DNA of 64,000 nucleotides from JACQAP01 sp035275265 (GTDB lineage: Bacteria; Pseudomonadota; Gammaproteobacteria; Burkholderiales; JACQAP01): NCBI GenBank assembly GCA_035275265.1, contig DATENC010000011.1, positions 124,001 through 188,000 of the forward strand. The letters are read 5' to 3'. Below, one piece after another: positions 17,496-26,919 of this stretch. The position numbers were made by a program, and so were the translations under genes. The notes beneath the pieces were generated by a model, which worked only from the letters and a program-made list of their open reading frames with translations, did not search any database and was not told where the DNA came from. Each line of letters begins with the position of its first letter. Positions within the stretch are counted from its first letter, which is position 1.

Positions 17496-18533
17496 GTGAG
17501 GCGAGGCAAACCCGCAGCAAGCAACTTGCTCGGCGCATTGCCCTTCGCCCCGCGCCTCACGCCTGACGGCACACGACTTCCGATACGCGACAGGATCGGT
17601 GACTGGATATTTCCGCCAAAGGGTCCGGAAATAGGCCCAGTCGTACTCGGTCAACGGCGGGTCTACATTCTCCCGACCAAGGCCGGACTCTTGTTTGCGG
17701 CCACGCTAGTATTGCTGCTGATCGGCTCGATCAATTACAACCTGAGCCTCGGATACATCCTCACTTTCCTCCTCGCCGGTATCGGCGTGGTGTCGATCCT
17801 GCATACTTGGCGTAACCTCGCGCGGGTCGCGTTGCGCCCCTCGAAGGCGCGGCCGGTTTTCGCCGGAGGTTCCGCCTGCTTTCATATCGTGGTTGAGAAT
17901 CCGGGCGCGCATCAGCGGCTAAGCCTGGCGATCGAGCTTGCCGGCCAGAGCGCGGTGTATTTCGACGTGCCGCCGCGTGACGCACAGGACGTGGAAACAA
18001 GTATACCCGCCGTGCGACGCGGCATGCTGCGGCCCGGACGTTTTCGCATTTTCACTGTTTATCCGGTCGGCCTGTTCCATGCGTGGGCCAACGTCGAACT
18101 CGATCTGCACTGCCTGGTATATGCACGCCCCGAGCCCGGTCATGTTCCGTTACCTCCGGCGCAGGCTGCCAGCGGGCAAGGCGGGGCCAGCGGAGTCGGC
18201 GAGGAGGATTTTGTCGGCCTGCGCACTTATCGTCCTGGCGACTCTCCGCGCCGTATCGCCTGGAAGGTGTTCGCGCGCACCGACATATTTCTCACCAAGG
18301 AATTTTCCGGAAGCGCGGCTTCGGAGTTGTGGCTGAATCTCGCGGACATTCCGGAAATGCTGGGTCTGGAAGCCAGACTTTCCCGGTTGACCCGCTGGGT
18401 GATCGAGGCGGAAACCGCGGGTCAACGCTTCGGCATGCGGATGCCTGGGATCGAATTCGAACCCGAGTTCGGCGCATCGCATCGCGATCGCTGCCTGCAC
18501 GCGATTGCGTTGTACAAGCCGGTGCACGGATGA
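17496..18533 (+). CDS. DUF58 membrane protein
   Basis: About 345 residues. Two adjacent hydrophobic segments (about residues 57-100) anchor it in the inner membrane. The DUF58 signature LRTYRPGDSPRRIAWK occurs near residue 230, followed by FLTKEFSG. DUF58 proteins have a von Willebrand A-like fold and work with MoxR ATPases. The start is uncertain: GTG 17496 and TTG 17463 (overlapping the moxR stop) are both possible. It is directly followed, one base after the stop, by the transglutaminase gene. Confidence 0.88.
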   Translation: MRRGKPAASNLLGALPFAPRLTPDGTRLPIRDRIGDWIFPPKGPEIGPVVLGQRRVYILPTKAGLLFAATLVLLLIGSINYNLSLGYILTFLLAGIGVVSILHTWRNLARVALRPSKARPVFAGGSACFHIVVENPGAHQRLSLAIELAGQSAVYFDVPPRDAQDVETSIPAVRRGMLRPGRFRIFTVYPVGLFHAWANVELDLHCLVYARPEPGHVPLPPAQAASGQGGASGVGEEDFVGLRTYRPGDSPRRIAWKVFARTDIFLTKEFSGSAASELWLNLADIPEMLGLEARLSRLTRWVIEAETAGQRFGMRMPGIEFEPEFGASHRDRCLHAIALYKPVHG

Positions 18534-18534
18534 C

Positions 18535-20487
18535 ATGTCAAGCGCCGCCGGCCTGAGCCCGATCAACCTCGCCGCGCTCGTGGTCTCGGTGGCGCTTGTG
18601 ATGGCACCGCATGCTTGGCATCTGCCGCTCTGGATTGCGGCCTTCGGCGCCATGGTGTTGCTGACGCGCTTCTATCTGGGATACCGACGCAAGCCGCTGC
18701 CCAGCCGCTGGCTGCTGCTGGCGGCCGCACTGGCCGCCGTCGCCGGCGTGGCGTTGTCTTATAGGACGCTATATGGCCGTGATGTAAGCGTCGCGCTGCT
18801 GACCGTGATGGCGGCGCTGAAACTGATGGAAATGTCGAAGCCGCGCGACACCATGATAGTGGTGCTGCTCGCCTACTTCCTGGTCATCACCAACTTTTTC
18901 TACTCGCAGTCGATAGCCACGGCGTTGTACATGCTGGCCATCGTCTGGATTATCACGGCGACCATGATCAATCTTCAGCACCAGGCAGGCTCGCCCAGCC
19001 TGGCCGCGGTCCTTCGTCATGCAGCCAGTCTGATCGCGCAAGGCGTTCCTATCATGCTGGCGCTATTCCTCCTGTTTCCGCGGGTAGAGGGGCCGCTCTG
19101 GGGATTGCCACAGGTGAACTATGGAGCCAGGTCGGGGTTGTCGGATGTCATGTCCCCAGGGGACGTGAGTTCGCTCAGTCTGTCCGACGATGTTGCCTTC
19201 CGTGTGTTGTTCGAAACTCGGCCGGATAAACCCTCCCAGCTCTATTGGCGCGGGCCGGTACTGTGGGATTTCGATGGCCGCACCTGGCGAACTGGTCAGA
19301 TCTATACCGCCAATTCGGTCGAATTCGAAGCGCTGGGTCCGCCGCTGAACTATACGGTGACGTTGGAACCCCACGACCAGCGCTGGATGTTCGCCATAGA
19401 TCTGCCGATGCGAGCTGCGCCAAAAAGCTATTTTTCCGTGGACTACCAAATGCTGGCGCGACGGCCGGTGCGCGAGCGCATCCGCTACGACATGCAGTCG
19501 GTGCCATCGTACCGGACAGGCATCAACGAACATCGGATGCACTTGCTTCGCGCGCTGCGGCTTCCCGAAGAGGCGGCTCCACGGACCCGGACGCTGGCCG
19601 CTTCTTGGCGCGCTGAACTGTCCCGTGACCGCGACATCATGCTACGGGCGCTATCGATGTTCCGGGAACAGCCGTTCATCTACACGTTGGCGCCGCCGGA
19701 ACTCGGTCAGAACCCAGTCGACCAGTTCCTGTTCGAGACGCGCAGCGGATTCTGCGAACACTATGCATCGGCATTCACCTTTCTAATGCGCGCTGCCGGG
19801 ATCCCTGCTCGGGTGGTGACCGGTTACCTGGGGGGCGAGATCAATCCCGTGGACGGTTACCTGATCGTGCGCCAGTCGGAGGCACACGCCTGGACCGAAG
19901 TCTGGTTGCAGAGCGAGGGATGGATACGGGTGGACCCGACCGCCGCGGTTTCACCGTTGCGCATCGAGAGTGGACTGGCCGCGGCAGTGCCGGAAACCGA
20001 TCAGGTGTCGCTGCGGGCGCGCAATCGCCTCCAATGGCTGCGCAAGGCTGGTTTCGCCTGGGATGCCGTCGCCAATTCCTGGAACCAGTGGGTTCTGGGC
20101 TACAACCCGGAACGGCAGGTGCGCTTTTTATCGCACGTGGGAATGGAGCAGGCAACCTGGCAGAACATGGTGATCGCGCTCATGACCGCCAGCGGCCTCA
20201 TCCTGCTGGCGCTGGGGTTACTGCTGCTCATGCGGCTCTCCGCCCGGCGCATGGATCCGGTGCAGAGAGCATACGCGAGATTCTGCCAGGCGATGGCCCG
20301 GCGCGGCGCACCGCGCAAACCCAGCGAAGGACCACGCGACTTCGCGGCCAGGTTGTCGCTACAGATTCCACATCTGAAGGAGACGGTTCAGCGGATTGCC
20401 GCGCTGTATGTGGCGCTGCGTTACGGTGGTGAAAAGAATCCTCGTGTTCTGGAGGAATTCCGCCAGGCAGTGAAAGCCCTAAGATGA
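18535..20487 (+). CDS. TgpA-type transglutaminase-like membrane protein (DUF3488)
   Basis: About 650 residues. Six or so hydrophobic segments fill residues 10-190, then a large periplasmic transglutaminase-like domain with catalytic Cys in SGFCEHYASAF (about residue 407), His in SEAHAWTEVW (about 448) and Asp in VDPTAAV (about 464), then one more membrane helix near 550 and a cytoplasmic tail. This is the layout of TgpA/DUF3488-DUF4129 proteins, which always travel with MoxR and DUF58. ATG 18535 starts one base after the DUF58 stop. Natural substrate unknown. It converges with rpoS. Confidence 0.9.
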   Translation: MSSAAGLSPINLAALVVSVALVMAPHAWHLPLWIAAFGAMVLLTRFYLGYRRKPLPSRWLLLAAALAAVAGVALSYRTLYGRDVSVALLTVMAALKLMEMSKPRDTMIVVLLAYFLVITNFFYSQSIATALYMLAIVWIITATMINLQHQAGSPSLAAVLRHAASLIAQGVPIMLALFLLFPRVEGPLWGLPQVNYGARSGLSDVMSPGDVSSLSLSDDVAFRVLFETRPDKPSQLYWRGPVLWDFDGRTWRTGQIYTANSVEFEALGPPLNYTVTLEPHDQRWMFAIDLPMRAAPKSYFSVDYQMLARRPVRERIRYDMQSVPSYRTGINEHRMHLLRALRLPEEAAPRTRTLAASWRAELSRDRDIMLRALSMFREQPFIYTLAPPELGQNPVDQFLFETRSGFCEHYASAFTFLMRAAGIPARVVTGYLGGEINPVDGYLIVRQSEAHAWTEVWLQSEGWIRVDPTAAVSPLRIESGLAAAVPETDQVSLRARNRLQWLRKAGFAWDAVANSWNQWVLGYNPERQVRFLSHVGMEQATWQNMVIALMTASGLILLALGLLLLMRLSARRMDPVQRAYARFCQAMARRGAPRKPSEGPRDFAARLSLQIPHLKETVQRIAALYVALRYGGEKNPRVLEEFRQAVKALR

Positions 20488-20520
20488 AATGCAACTCCAG
20501 CGGGCCCGCGGCCTATACAC

Positions 20521-21444
20521 TCAAAGCAGTGTTTCTCTGGACATTCCGCTGCGGCGCAGAATCTTGCGCAGCGATGCGAGTGCTTCGATCTGAATCTGGC
20601 GCACTCTTTCCCTGGTCAGGTTCAGGCTTTGCGCCAGTTGCTCGAGCGTGTGGATCTCCGAGCCGTTGAACCCGTAACGCCGCTCGATCACGCTGCGCTG
20701 GCGTTCGTTCAACTGATCCAGCCACTCGCGCACGTACGTCTCGATCTCCGCGTTCTCCAGCCGGATGTCCGGCTGCGGGGTATTTTCGTCTGCGATCGAC
20801 TCGCCGACCGAAAGCAAAGGATCAATTTCCAGGGGCGCGTCCAGCGAGGTCATGCGCTCGTTGAGCGAGAGCAGGCGGCGCACGTCTTCGACCCGGAAGT
20901 CCACCAGATGCGCAACGTCATCCGGGCTGGGGTCGCGCTCTGAATGCGTCTCAAGATGGCGCATCGCCCTCAGCACGGTGTTCAGTTCCTTGATCACGTG
21001 CACGGGCAGGCGGATCGTGCGCGACTGGTACATGATGGCGCGTTCGATGCTCTGGCGGATCCACCATGTCGCATATGTGGAGAATCGGAAGCCGCGCTCG
21101 GGATCGAATTTCTCGAGCGCGTGGATCAGACCGAGGTTGCCTTCTTCGATAAGGTCCAGCAGTTGCAGACCGCGGCCCGCGTAATGCTTGGCGATGTTCA
21201 CCACCAGTCGCAGATTGTGTTCGATCATCTTCTGGCGCGACAGGAAATCCCCCTGTTTGACCAGGCGCGCGTATCGGACCTCTTCCTCAACCGTCAGCAG
21301 CGCATTCTGCCCGATATCGTTGAAATAAAGTTGGGTGACGTCGCTGAGGATGTCGGTGCCGGAATAGCCGTCGGCAGCGGCGTCTTCGACAGGCGCGAGT
21401 TCTTCGACACCTTCTTCCTGTGAAGAATAGTTCTCCTCGTTCAT
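20521..21444 (-). CDS. rpoS: RNA polymerase sigma factor RpoS
   Basis: A 307-residue sigma-70 family factor for stationary phase and general stress. It has an acidic N-terminus, region 1.2 (DVTQLYFNDIGQ), region 2 with NLRLVVNIAKHY, LIEEGNLGL and RFSTYATWWIRQ (core binding and -10 recognition), region 3, and region 4 ending in LTRERVRQIQIEAL (-35 recognition helix). Its ATG overlaps the stop of nlpD by 4 bases, the classic surE-pcm-nlpD-rpoS arrangement, so a promoter inside nlpD is likely, as in enterobacteria. In this window it could control the osmotic-stress genes on the island (inference). Confidence 0.96.
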   Translation of the reverse strand: MNEENYSSQEEGVEELAPVEDAAADGYSGTDILSDVTQLYFNDIGQNALLTVEEEVRYARLVKQGDFLSRQKMIEHNLRLVVNIAKHYAGRGLQLLDLIEEGNLGLIHALEKFDPERGFRFSTYATWWIRQSIERAIMYQSRTIRLPVHVIKELNTVLRAMRHLETHSERDPSPDDVAHLVDFRVEDVRRLLSLNERMTSLDAPLEIDPLLSVGESIADENTPQPDIRLENAEIETYVREWLDQLNERQRSVIERRYGFNGSEIHTLEQLAQSLNLTRERVRQIQIEALASLRKILRRSGMSRETLL

Positions 21445-22688
21445 GAATTCCGCTCAGGCAGATACTGAAGTGGGTCGATCGGTATGCCGAGCCGGCGGAT
21501 CTCGAAATGCAGGGCCACCCGGTCGCTGTCGGAACTGCCCATTTCCGCGATCTTCTGCCCTTTGGCCACCGATTGCCCTTCCTTCACCAGGACTTGGCTG
21601 TTGTGTGCGTACACGCTCAGATACGACGTATTATGCTTGATGATGATCAGTCTGCCGTAACCACGAAGCCCGCTGCCGCTGTACACGACTTTTCCGGGCG
21701 CACTCGCAAGCACCGCTTGCCCGGACCGGCCCTCGATTCCGACACCCTTCTGGTTCGCGCCTTCTCCGAAACGGTAGATAAGTTTTCCCTGAGTCGGCCA
21801 TTCCCAAATCAGCCTTGCATCCGTACTTCCAGCGTCTTTTGTTGGCGGTGTTACCGGTGCCCGGACTACCGGTTTGGTGGGTTGGCTCACCGTAGGTGGA
21901 ACGGGCGTCGTCGCGGGCGGTGACGCTGGCTTGGGCGTTGCCCCTCTCAACTGTGCCAGCGCCTGTTCGGAGTAAGGCAGCTTACGTGCTTTCGGCTCGG
22001 TCTTGAGTGGCACCACAACGGGCGCGGGCGGGATCTCCACTGGCAGCGGCACGGCCTGGGGCTGTGCCAGTTCTCCTACGCTGTCCGGCGGGAACAGCCG
22101 CAAGCGTTGACCCAGACGAATCAACGCCGGATCCTCCAGGTTGTTCCAGGAGGCCAATTCGCGGTAATCCTGCCCGTAGTCGAGTGCGATGCTGAAGAGG
22201 GTGTCGCCCTTCTTGACGACGTGGAATTCCGGGCGCCAATCACCGTCACGGTAGGGTTGGACAACTGCCTCTTCCATACTTGCGGAAACCGGTGGATCGA
22301 TTTTCTGGACCGTCGCTGCGGCCGGCGCACCGGTCGGCGGAGGCACAGTCGCTTGGGGCGTTCTGACGACGGGCGCGGTTGCAGAAGTGGTGGGAGGTGC
22401 GGTTGCAGGATTAGCGGGAGGTGCAGTTGCGGGAGTGGCGGCTACAGGTGCGGTTGCGGGAGGAACAGGGGGCGCTGCTGCGGTGGGTTTTGTCGATGTG
22501 GCGGCTGTGGCGGGCGTGGTAGGCGCGGTGGCCGTCGTTTTGGCCGGTGGGGCCTGGGACGAATCCGCCGAACGCTCGAGCACCGGAGCCGCAGTTTGTG
22601 TGGAGGCGCAACCCGCGCCGAACATCGCGACCAATGCCGCGAGCGCCAACGGTATTGAAATTTTCTCGCAAGACAAGACGTGCCTCAA
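21441..22688 (-). CDS. nlpD: NlpD-type lipoprotein, LysM and degenerate M23 domains
   Basis: A 415-residue protein with a lipobox (FGAGC), a long Ala/Pro/Thr low-complexity linker (about 30-140), a LysM module (VKKGDTLFSIALDYGQ, about 159-203), another linker and a C-terminal LytM/M23 domain (about 300-410). In the M23 part the usual His-x-Gly-x-Asp zinc motif reads NQKGVGIEG, so it lacks the zinc ligands. As in E. coli NlpD, it is therefore probably not a peptidase but an activator of the AmiC amidase during division. It overlaps pcm and rpoS by 4 bases on each side. Confidence 0.92.
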   Translation of the reverse strand: MRHVLSCEKISIPLALAALVAMFGAGCASTQTAAPVLERSADSSQAPPAKTTATAPTTPATAATSTKPTAAAPPVPPATAPVAATPATAPPANPATAPPTTSATAPVVRTPQATVPPPTGAPAAATVQKIDPPVSASMEEAVVQPYRDGDWRPEFHVVKKGDTLFSIALDYGQDYRELASWNNLEDPALIRLGQRLRLFPPDSVGELAQPQAVPLPVEIPPAPVVVPLKTEPKARKLPYSEQALAQLRGATPKPASPPATTPVPPTVSQPTKPVVRAPVTPPTKDAGSTDARLIWEWPTQGKLIYRFGEGANQKGVGIEGRSGQAVLASAPGKVVYSGSGLRGYGRLIIIKHNTSYLSVYAHNSQVLVKEGQSVAKGQKIAEMGSSDSDRVALHFEIRRLGIPIDPLQYLPERNS

Positions 22689-23344
22689 GTCGATACCCCG
22701 GCGATCAGCGGAACGAAATTGACGTCGTCCAGCACCGATTGATTGAATCCCCCGCGGCCCCGTTCGACCACCACAAGACGCTGCTCGCGCGTGCCCAACG
22801 GCAGAACCAGGCGCCCGCCTTCCACCAACTGCGCAGCCAGTGCTTCGGGTATGTGCGTCGCCGCCGCCGCCAACACGATGGCGTCGAAAGGGCCACTGCC
22901 CTTCAGTCCGAGATGGCCGTCGCCATGCTTCAGTTTGATGTTGCGGATTCCCAGTTCGCGCAATCTTACCCGCGCCTTGGACAACAGGCCGGCGATACGC
23001 TCGATTGAATAGACCTCGCGCGCCACTCGCGACAACACCGCCGCCTGATATCCACAGCCGGTGCCGATCTCCAGCACTTTGCCGAGCACGCGGCCGGCGC
23101 GCGCAAGTTCGACCATGCGAGCAACGGTGAACGGATTGGAGATGGTCTGGCCGAAACCGATGGGTAGTGATACGTCGTCGTAAGCGCGGCTTGCCAGCGC
23201 TTCGTCAACGAACATGTGGCGCGCCACATCCGCCATCGCACCGAGTACCACCTCGTCCTTCACACCCAGGTCGCGCAGGCGCTCCACCATGCGCATGCGG
23301 GTACGTTGGGAGGTCATGCCGATGCCGCTGATCCTGCTGTTCAT
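22685..23344 (-). CDS. pcm: Protein-L-isoaspartate O-methyltransferase
   Basis: A repair enzyme that methylates isoaspartyl residues in aged proteins using S-adenosylmethionine. Signatures are GFGQTISNPFTVARM (substrate loop), VLEIGTGCGYQAAVL (SAM motif I, GTGCGY), and FDAIVLAAAA (motif II). ATG 23344 gives the familiar N-terminus ending in GIGMTSQRTR; the frame extends to 23374. Length about 219 residues, normal. It overlaps nlpD by 4 bases and follows surE closely. Confidence 0.94.
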   Translation of the reverse strand: MNSRISGIGMTSQRTRMRMVERLRDLGVKDEVVLGAMADVARHMFVDEALASRAYDDVSLPIGFGQTISNPFTVARMVELARAGRVLGKVLEIGTGCGYQAAVLSRVAREVYSIERIAGLLSKARVRLRELGIRNIKLKHGDGHLGLKGSGPFDAIVLAAAATHIPEALAAQLVEGGRLVLPLGTREQRLVVVERGRGGFNQSVLDDVNFVPLIAGVST

Positions 23345-23375
23345 GTCGTGTCGAAATGACCGTCGCGCCTGCATT

Positions 23376-24131
23376 CTAGGTAAGTGCCGGTTCTGTCAGC
23401 CAGTCGCGCACGCTTTCGAGCCTGGCGAAGTGCGTAAGATCGATCTGCAGCGGCGTCACTGAAACCATCCGGTTCGCAACCGCATGAAAATCCGTGCCCT
23501 CGCCGGCGTCCTCCGCATCGCCGGCTGCGCCGATCCAATACACCGTTTCGCCGCGCGGATTGGTCGACCTGATCACTGGCTCGGACTTGTGCCGCCGTCC
23601 AAGTCTGGTCACGACTGTTCCCGCCAACTGATCCGCGGGCACATCCGGGACATTCACGTTGAGCAGCACCGGAAACGAAAATGGTCGCTGACGAAAACGC
23701 TCGACCATGTCGCGCACCGCCTGTGCCGCGGCCGGATAGTTGCCCGCCGCCTTGCTCGCAAGGGACACGGCGATCGAAGGAATCCCCAGGAGGAAGCCTT
23801 CCGTCGCAGCGGCCACCGTGCCGGAGTATATGGTGTCATCGCCCATATTGGCACCGTGATTGATGCCCGAAATCACCATGTCCGGGAGGCGCTCAAGCAT
23901 TCCGGTCACCGCAAGGTGCACGCAGTCGGTAGGCGTGCCGTTGACGTAGTAAAAGCCATTGTGCGAGCGCCTGACCTGAAGCGGCCGATCGAGCGTGAGC
24001 GAATTGCTGGCACCGCTGCGATCGCGCTCTGGGGCGACCACGACGATCTCGGCATGCTTGGACAACGCTTCGGCAAGCACAGCGAGACCGGGCGCGAAGT
24101 ACCCGTCGTCATTGCTCAGGAGAATGTGCAT
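23376..24131 (-). CDS. surE: 5'/3'-nucleotidase SurE
   Basis: A 251-residue metal-dependent phosphatase acting on nucleoside monophosphates and exopolyphosphate under stress. The metal site is formed by LLSNDDGYFAPG at the N-terminus (two adjacent Asp), the SGASNSLTL Ser/Asn, and SGINHGANMGDD. Length is normal. It is the first gene of surE-pcm-nlpD-rpoS, and its ATG lies 129 bases from the 3' end of tRNA-Pro on the same strand, so the operon may be read from upstream of the tRNA or from that gap. Confidence 0.95.
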   Translation of the reverse strand: MHILLSNDDGYFAPGLAVLAEALSKHAEIVVVAPERDRSGASNSLTLDRPLQVRRSHNGFYYVNGTPTDCVHLAVTGMLERLPDMVISGINHGANMGDDTIYSGTVAAATEGFLLGIPSIAVSLASKAAGNYPAAAQAVRDMVERFRQRPFSFPVLLNVNVPDVPADQLAGTVVTRLGRRHKSEPVIRSTNPRGETVYWIGAAGDAEDAGEGTDFHAVANRMVSVTPLQIDLTHFARLESVRDWLTEPALT

Positions 24132-24258
24132 CGGAGAGAAGCACTGCGAATCAGGCTGGGGTCAGGTCGCCCCGCGAAACAACAGACCTGGAAACTGAAT
24201 CTTCCCGTCCGTGCATATTTCTCGCGAGCCCGCCGGCCCCTAGTCTGTACGGCGATAG

Positions 24259-24336
<78 letters not shown>

Positions 24337-24372
24337 AATTTAATAACTCTTTGTTACTGCTATATTTACTAG

Positions 24373-24402
24373 TTCACAGCATTTCACAAGACATCGTATA
24401 AT
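24373..24402 (+). promoter_or_regulatory. Predicted sigma-70 promoter of the integrase
   Basis: A -35 TTCACA at 24373-24378 (5 of 6 to consensus) and a perfect -10 TATAAT at 24397-24402, spacer 18. The start point would be near 24409, placing the three left repeats (24414-24463) in the transcribed leader and over the start codon. Integrase binding there could repress its own gene. Confidence 0.65.
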
Positions 24403-24413
24403 CTCACCTCAAA

Positions 24414-24463
24414 TGGCCCCTGAAATGGCCCCTGAAGCCGGCTCATTTGGAGTGGTACCTGAA
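24414..24463 (+). repeat. Three 11-bp arm-type repeats, left end
   Basis: TGGCCCCTGAA at 24414-24424 and 24426-24436, and TGGTACCTGAA at 24453-24463, all direct. Two close relatives occur at the other island end (49108-49118 and 49120-49130). Presence at both ends, between att core and first gene, fits integrase arm-binding sites. Confidence 0.6.
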
Positions 24464-25719
24464 TGCCTCACATCCAAAATCGCCTTACCGACCGCAACCT
24501 GCGCGCGCTTAAGCCGGATCCCCTGCAAGCCTACGACCTGGCCGACGGGGGCGACCTCTACGTGCGGGTAGAAACTTCCGGTACCGTCGTTTTCTGGCTT
24601 CGATATCAACTCAACGGCAAACGTCGCCGATGGGCAATCGGGCACTACGGCACTGGCAACGCGGGCATCAGTTTAACAGAGGCCCGTGTGAAGCGCGATG
24701 AGGCCAAGAAGCTGCTTCGGGATGGAATCGACCCGTGGGGCCACAAACTGGCGGAGGACCTTGTCTCGGCTCACGCCAGGAAAGAACTTGAGGAGGCCGA
24801 GCGGCGCGGCGCGCAACGCCAGAAGCAGACCGTCGCTTGGCTCGTGGATCAGTTTTGCACGATTGAGCTTCCGGCTCAGCACAAGCATCCCAAGTGGGGA
24901 GAACAACTTCTCCGCACCCATATCGAAAAGCGGCTGCAGACCCTGCCGCTAACGGAATTCACACCCACCAAGCTGTGGGAATGCCTCGACCCGCTCCGCG
25001 CCAAACAACCGGCCACCGCACGGCACGTCTACGGATTGACCAAGAAACTAACGGCGTTCGGACTGCAGCGCGGCTACCTGGAGCAGGATCCGGCCGCGAG
25101 CATTCAGCGCAGAGCCGTCGCACCGAAGCCCCCTCCACGACAACGCGTGTTGAGTGACGACGAAATCCGGGCGTTGTGGTTCGATTTCGGACAGGGCGAC
25201 GTATCGCCTCGAGTATGGCTGGGCCTGAAGCTGCTCTTGGTCACGGGGCAAAGGCGCGGAGAAGTGACTCGCGCGGAGCGACAAGAGTTTGATGTCGACA
25301 AAAAAAGATGGCTGATTCCCGCAGGACGTCGTGGCAAGAAGAAGACGGCCGAGAGCCGCGTGCCGCACCTCGTCCCATTGAGTGATTTGGCGCTTGCCGT
25401 GCTTAAGGAATTGTTCGCAGAGTGTGGTTCGTCAGTCTGGCTGTTGCCCTCTCCAATGGATTCTGAGAAACCGATAGACGAACGGGCATTGACTCGAGCC
25501 GCGGCGCGCAAAAAATGGGGCTGGACCGTCCACGACGTGCGCAGGACCGTGCGCACGCGACTATCAAGCTTAGGCGTTTCTGCGGTCGTTGCGGAGCGTG
25601 TGATCGGCCACGAGCTACCCGATCTCATTGCGGTCTACGACGTCCATGCGTATGAAAAGGAGACACGCGCCGCTCTGAAGAAATGGACGCGAGAACTTCG
25701 CCGAATCCTAAAGATTTAG
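24463..25719 (+). CDS. int: P4-type tyrosine integrase
   Basis: A 418-residue site-specific recombinase. It has an N-terminal DUF4102-type arm-binding domain (residues about 5-90, RNLRALKPDP ... WAIGHYG), a central SAM-like core-binding domain (about 110-210) and a C-terminal catalytic domain with Arg in TGQRRGE (about 263), His-x-x-Arg in HDVRRT (about 357), the second His in VIGHE (about 383) and the nucleophilic Tyr close behind (YDVHAYEKE). It begins 124 bases from the attachment repeat in tRNA-Pro and is the likely driver of island integration. It has a strong predicted promoter, and an arm-type repeat ends on its start codon. Confidence 0.95.
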   Translation: MPHIQNRLTDRNLRALKPDPLQAYDLADGGDLYVRVETSGTVVFWLRYQLNGKRRRWAIGHYGTGNAGISLTEARVKRDEAKKLLRDGIDPWGHKLAEDLVSAHARKELEEAERRGAQRQKQTVAWLVDQFCTIELPAQHKHPKWGEQLLRTHIEKRLQTLPLTEFTPTKLWECLDPLRAKQPATARHVYGLTKKLTAFGLQRGYLEQDPAASIQRRAVAPKPPPRQRVLSDDEIRALWFDFGQGDVSPRVWLGLKLLLVTGQRRGEVTRAERQEFDVDKKRWLIPAGRRGKKKTAESRVPHLVPLSDLALAVLKELFAECGSSVWLLPSPMDSEKPIDERALTRAAARKKWGWTVHDVRRTVRTRLSSLGVSAVVAERVIGHELPDLIAVYDVHAYEKETRAALKKWTRELRRILKI

Positions 25720-26919
25720 TTGCTACAGGCGTTGAGGTGCCAGGCGATTTTCAGGATGGAAGTCCCGATTGGCGCCGATCACGCCGAGAGCGCGTGGCGC
25801 CGCTATTTCGTAGTTCGTCCGCCGTGCGTAATTCATTGATTAATTTGTTTAACGGTAGCCGGCCATTCCATGCTTCTGTCCTGTTTTGTACGCTTGTGTG
25901 CGCTCGAGTCCCCAAAAAGTCCCCACGCATGCGTTTCAGTCGCAAATAGCTTTTGAGTCGCAGAGGGTAACGCATCTAGTGCGTTGAGCCTGCAGCAGCG
26001 ATTCGACCACTCTGGCTGGTCCTTCCCAGAACAAGTACAAGCGCTGTGTGCCTATCTATGGGTGTGGAAACGCGACATCAAGGTGTTCGCAGCACTGCCC
26101 AAAAAGATCGAACCTTAGCTACCTTCCCCGCCCCCAACCAAGCATCGACCGCGCGGGGCTAGTCGCTGGCCTGACCTTCACCATCATCGACCCGTCACAA
26201 ATTGTGGATCAATTGATTCTGTTGAACGAATGGCCGTTGCAGGCCACTCTTGGCGCATGCGAATGAGGGCGGTCGCCCACAGCAGTACGGGGAGGCCGGC
26301 TTCTACCCGGCGCGGCTGCTGCGCAAAGGCGCGCGCACAAGTCGGCACATGGATTCGACGGTGTTGGTGGTTCGCGGTAGGCCGAGCTGCGGGTGCATCA
26401 GGTAAGCGCGGTAGTGCTGCAGGCCATTCGTTCGAGCACCGTGAAATTCGCAATCGACTCGGGCGCATCGCGTTCTCCAGCCGCAGGTTCATCTCGTGGC
26501 GCTGCCACGGCTGGCTCTCGCCAGTTGTCAGATGCCTTCCTGCCGCTCTTCACCTTGCGGCCTTCGTCTTCCATCGTTCGGGCCTTCGGCCGGGGCCTCT
26601 CGACCTCCTTTGCCCTTTGCTGACTTCTCCACGGTATTTCAGCGCCAATCGCTTGGCACCCAGCTTCGATGCTCCGAAGCACCGCAGAGATCTCCCGGGG
26701 TAAGACACGTCACTGTCGCTGCACGAGCGCCGGATTTACAAAGTGCATCCCGATCGCAGATGGAGGGCTTCGCGGTTACGTGCCCGCTCGCCCCGGATGC
26801 ACCACGCCTCATATCTGGTTTTTGTTCGTCGCGTTCCTCTAGCCTTTGGCTCCGCGAAAACCTGGCTGTCGGACTTCCACCGACATAGTTACGTGTCATG
26901 CCCGGCACACACGTTGCCT
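25720..26919. other. 1.2-kb decayed region between integrase and diguanylate cyclase
   Basis: No intact gene. Open frames are Arg/Ser/Ala-rich shadows on both strands. The only recognisable coding trace is a degenerate transposase end on the minus strand (26184-26440). About 26640-26960 resembles no protein I can support, although the frame is long; it may be a flank of the lost insertion sequence. The region looks like an insertion-and-decay hot spot just inside the island. Confidence 0.5.
26184..26440 (-). pseudogene. DDE-type transposase remnant
   Basis: Reading the minus strand, one frame gives HYRAYLMHPQLGLPRTTNTVES near 26351-26415, in two pieces: HYRAYLMHPQ and LGLPRTTNTVES. A second frame downstream gives LLWATALIRMRQEW near 26240-26282. 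TTN-x-[VIL]-E-S near the C-terminus is typical of the last catalytic Glu region of DDE transposases. The frames are joined only by a frameshift and stop, and no upstream catalytic domain is left. The IS family is not identified. Confidence 0.45.
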
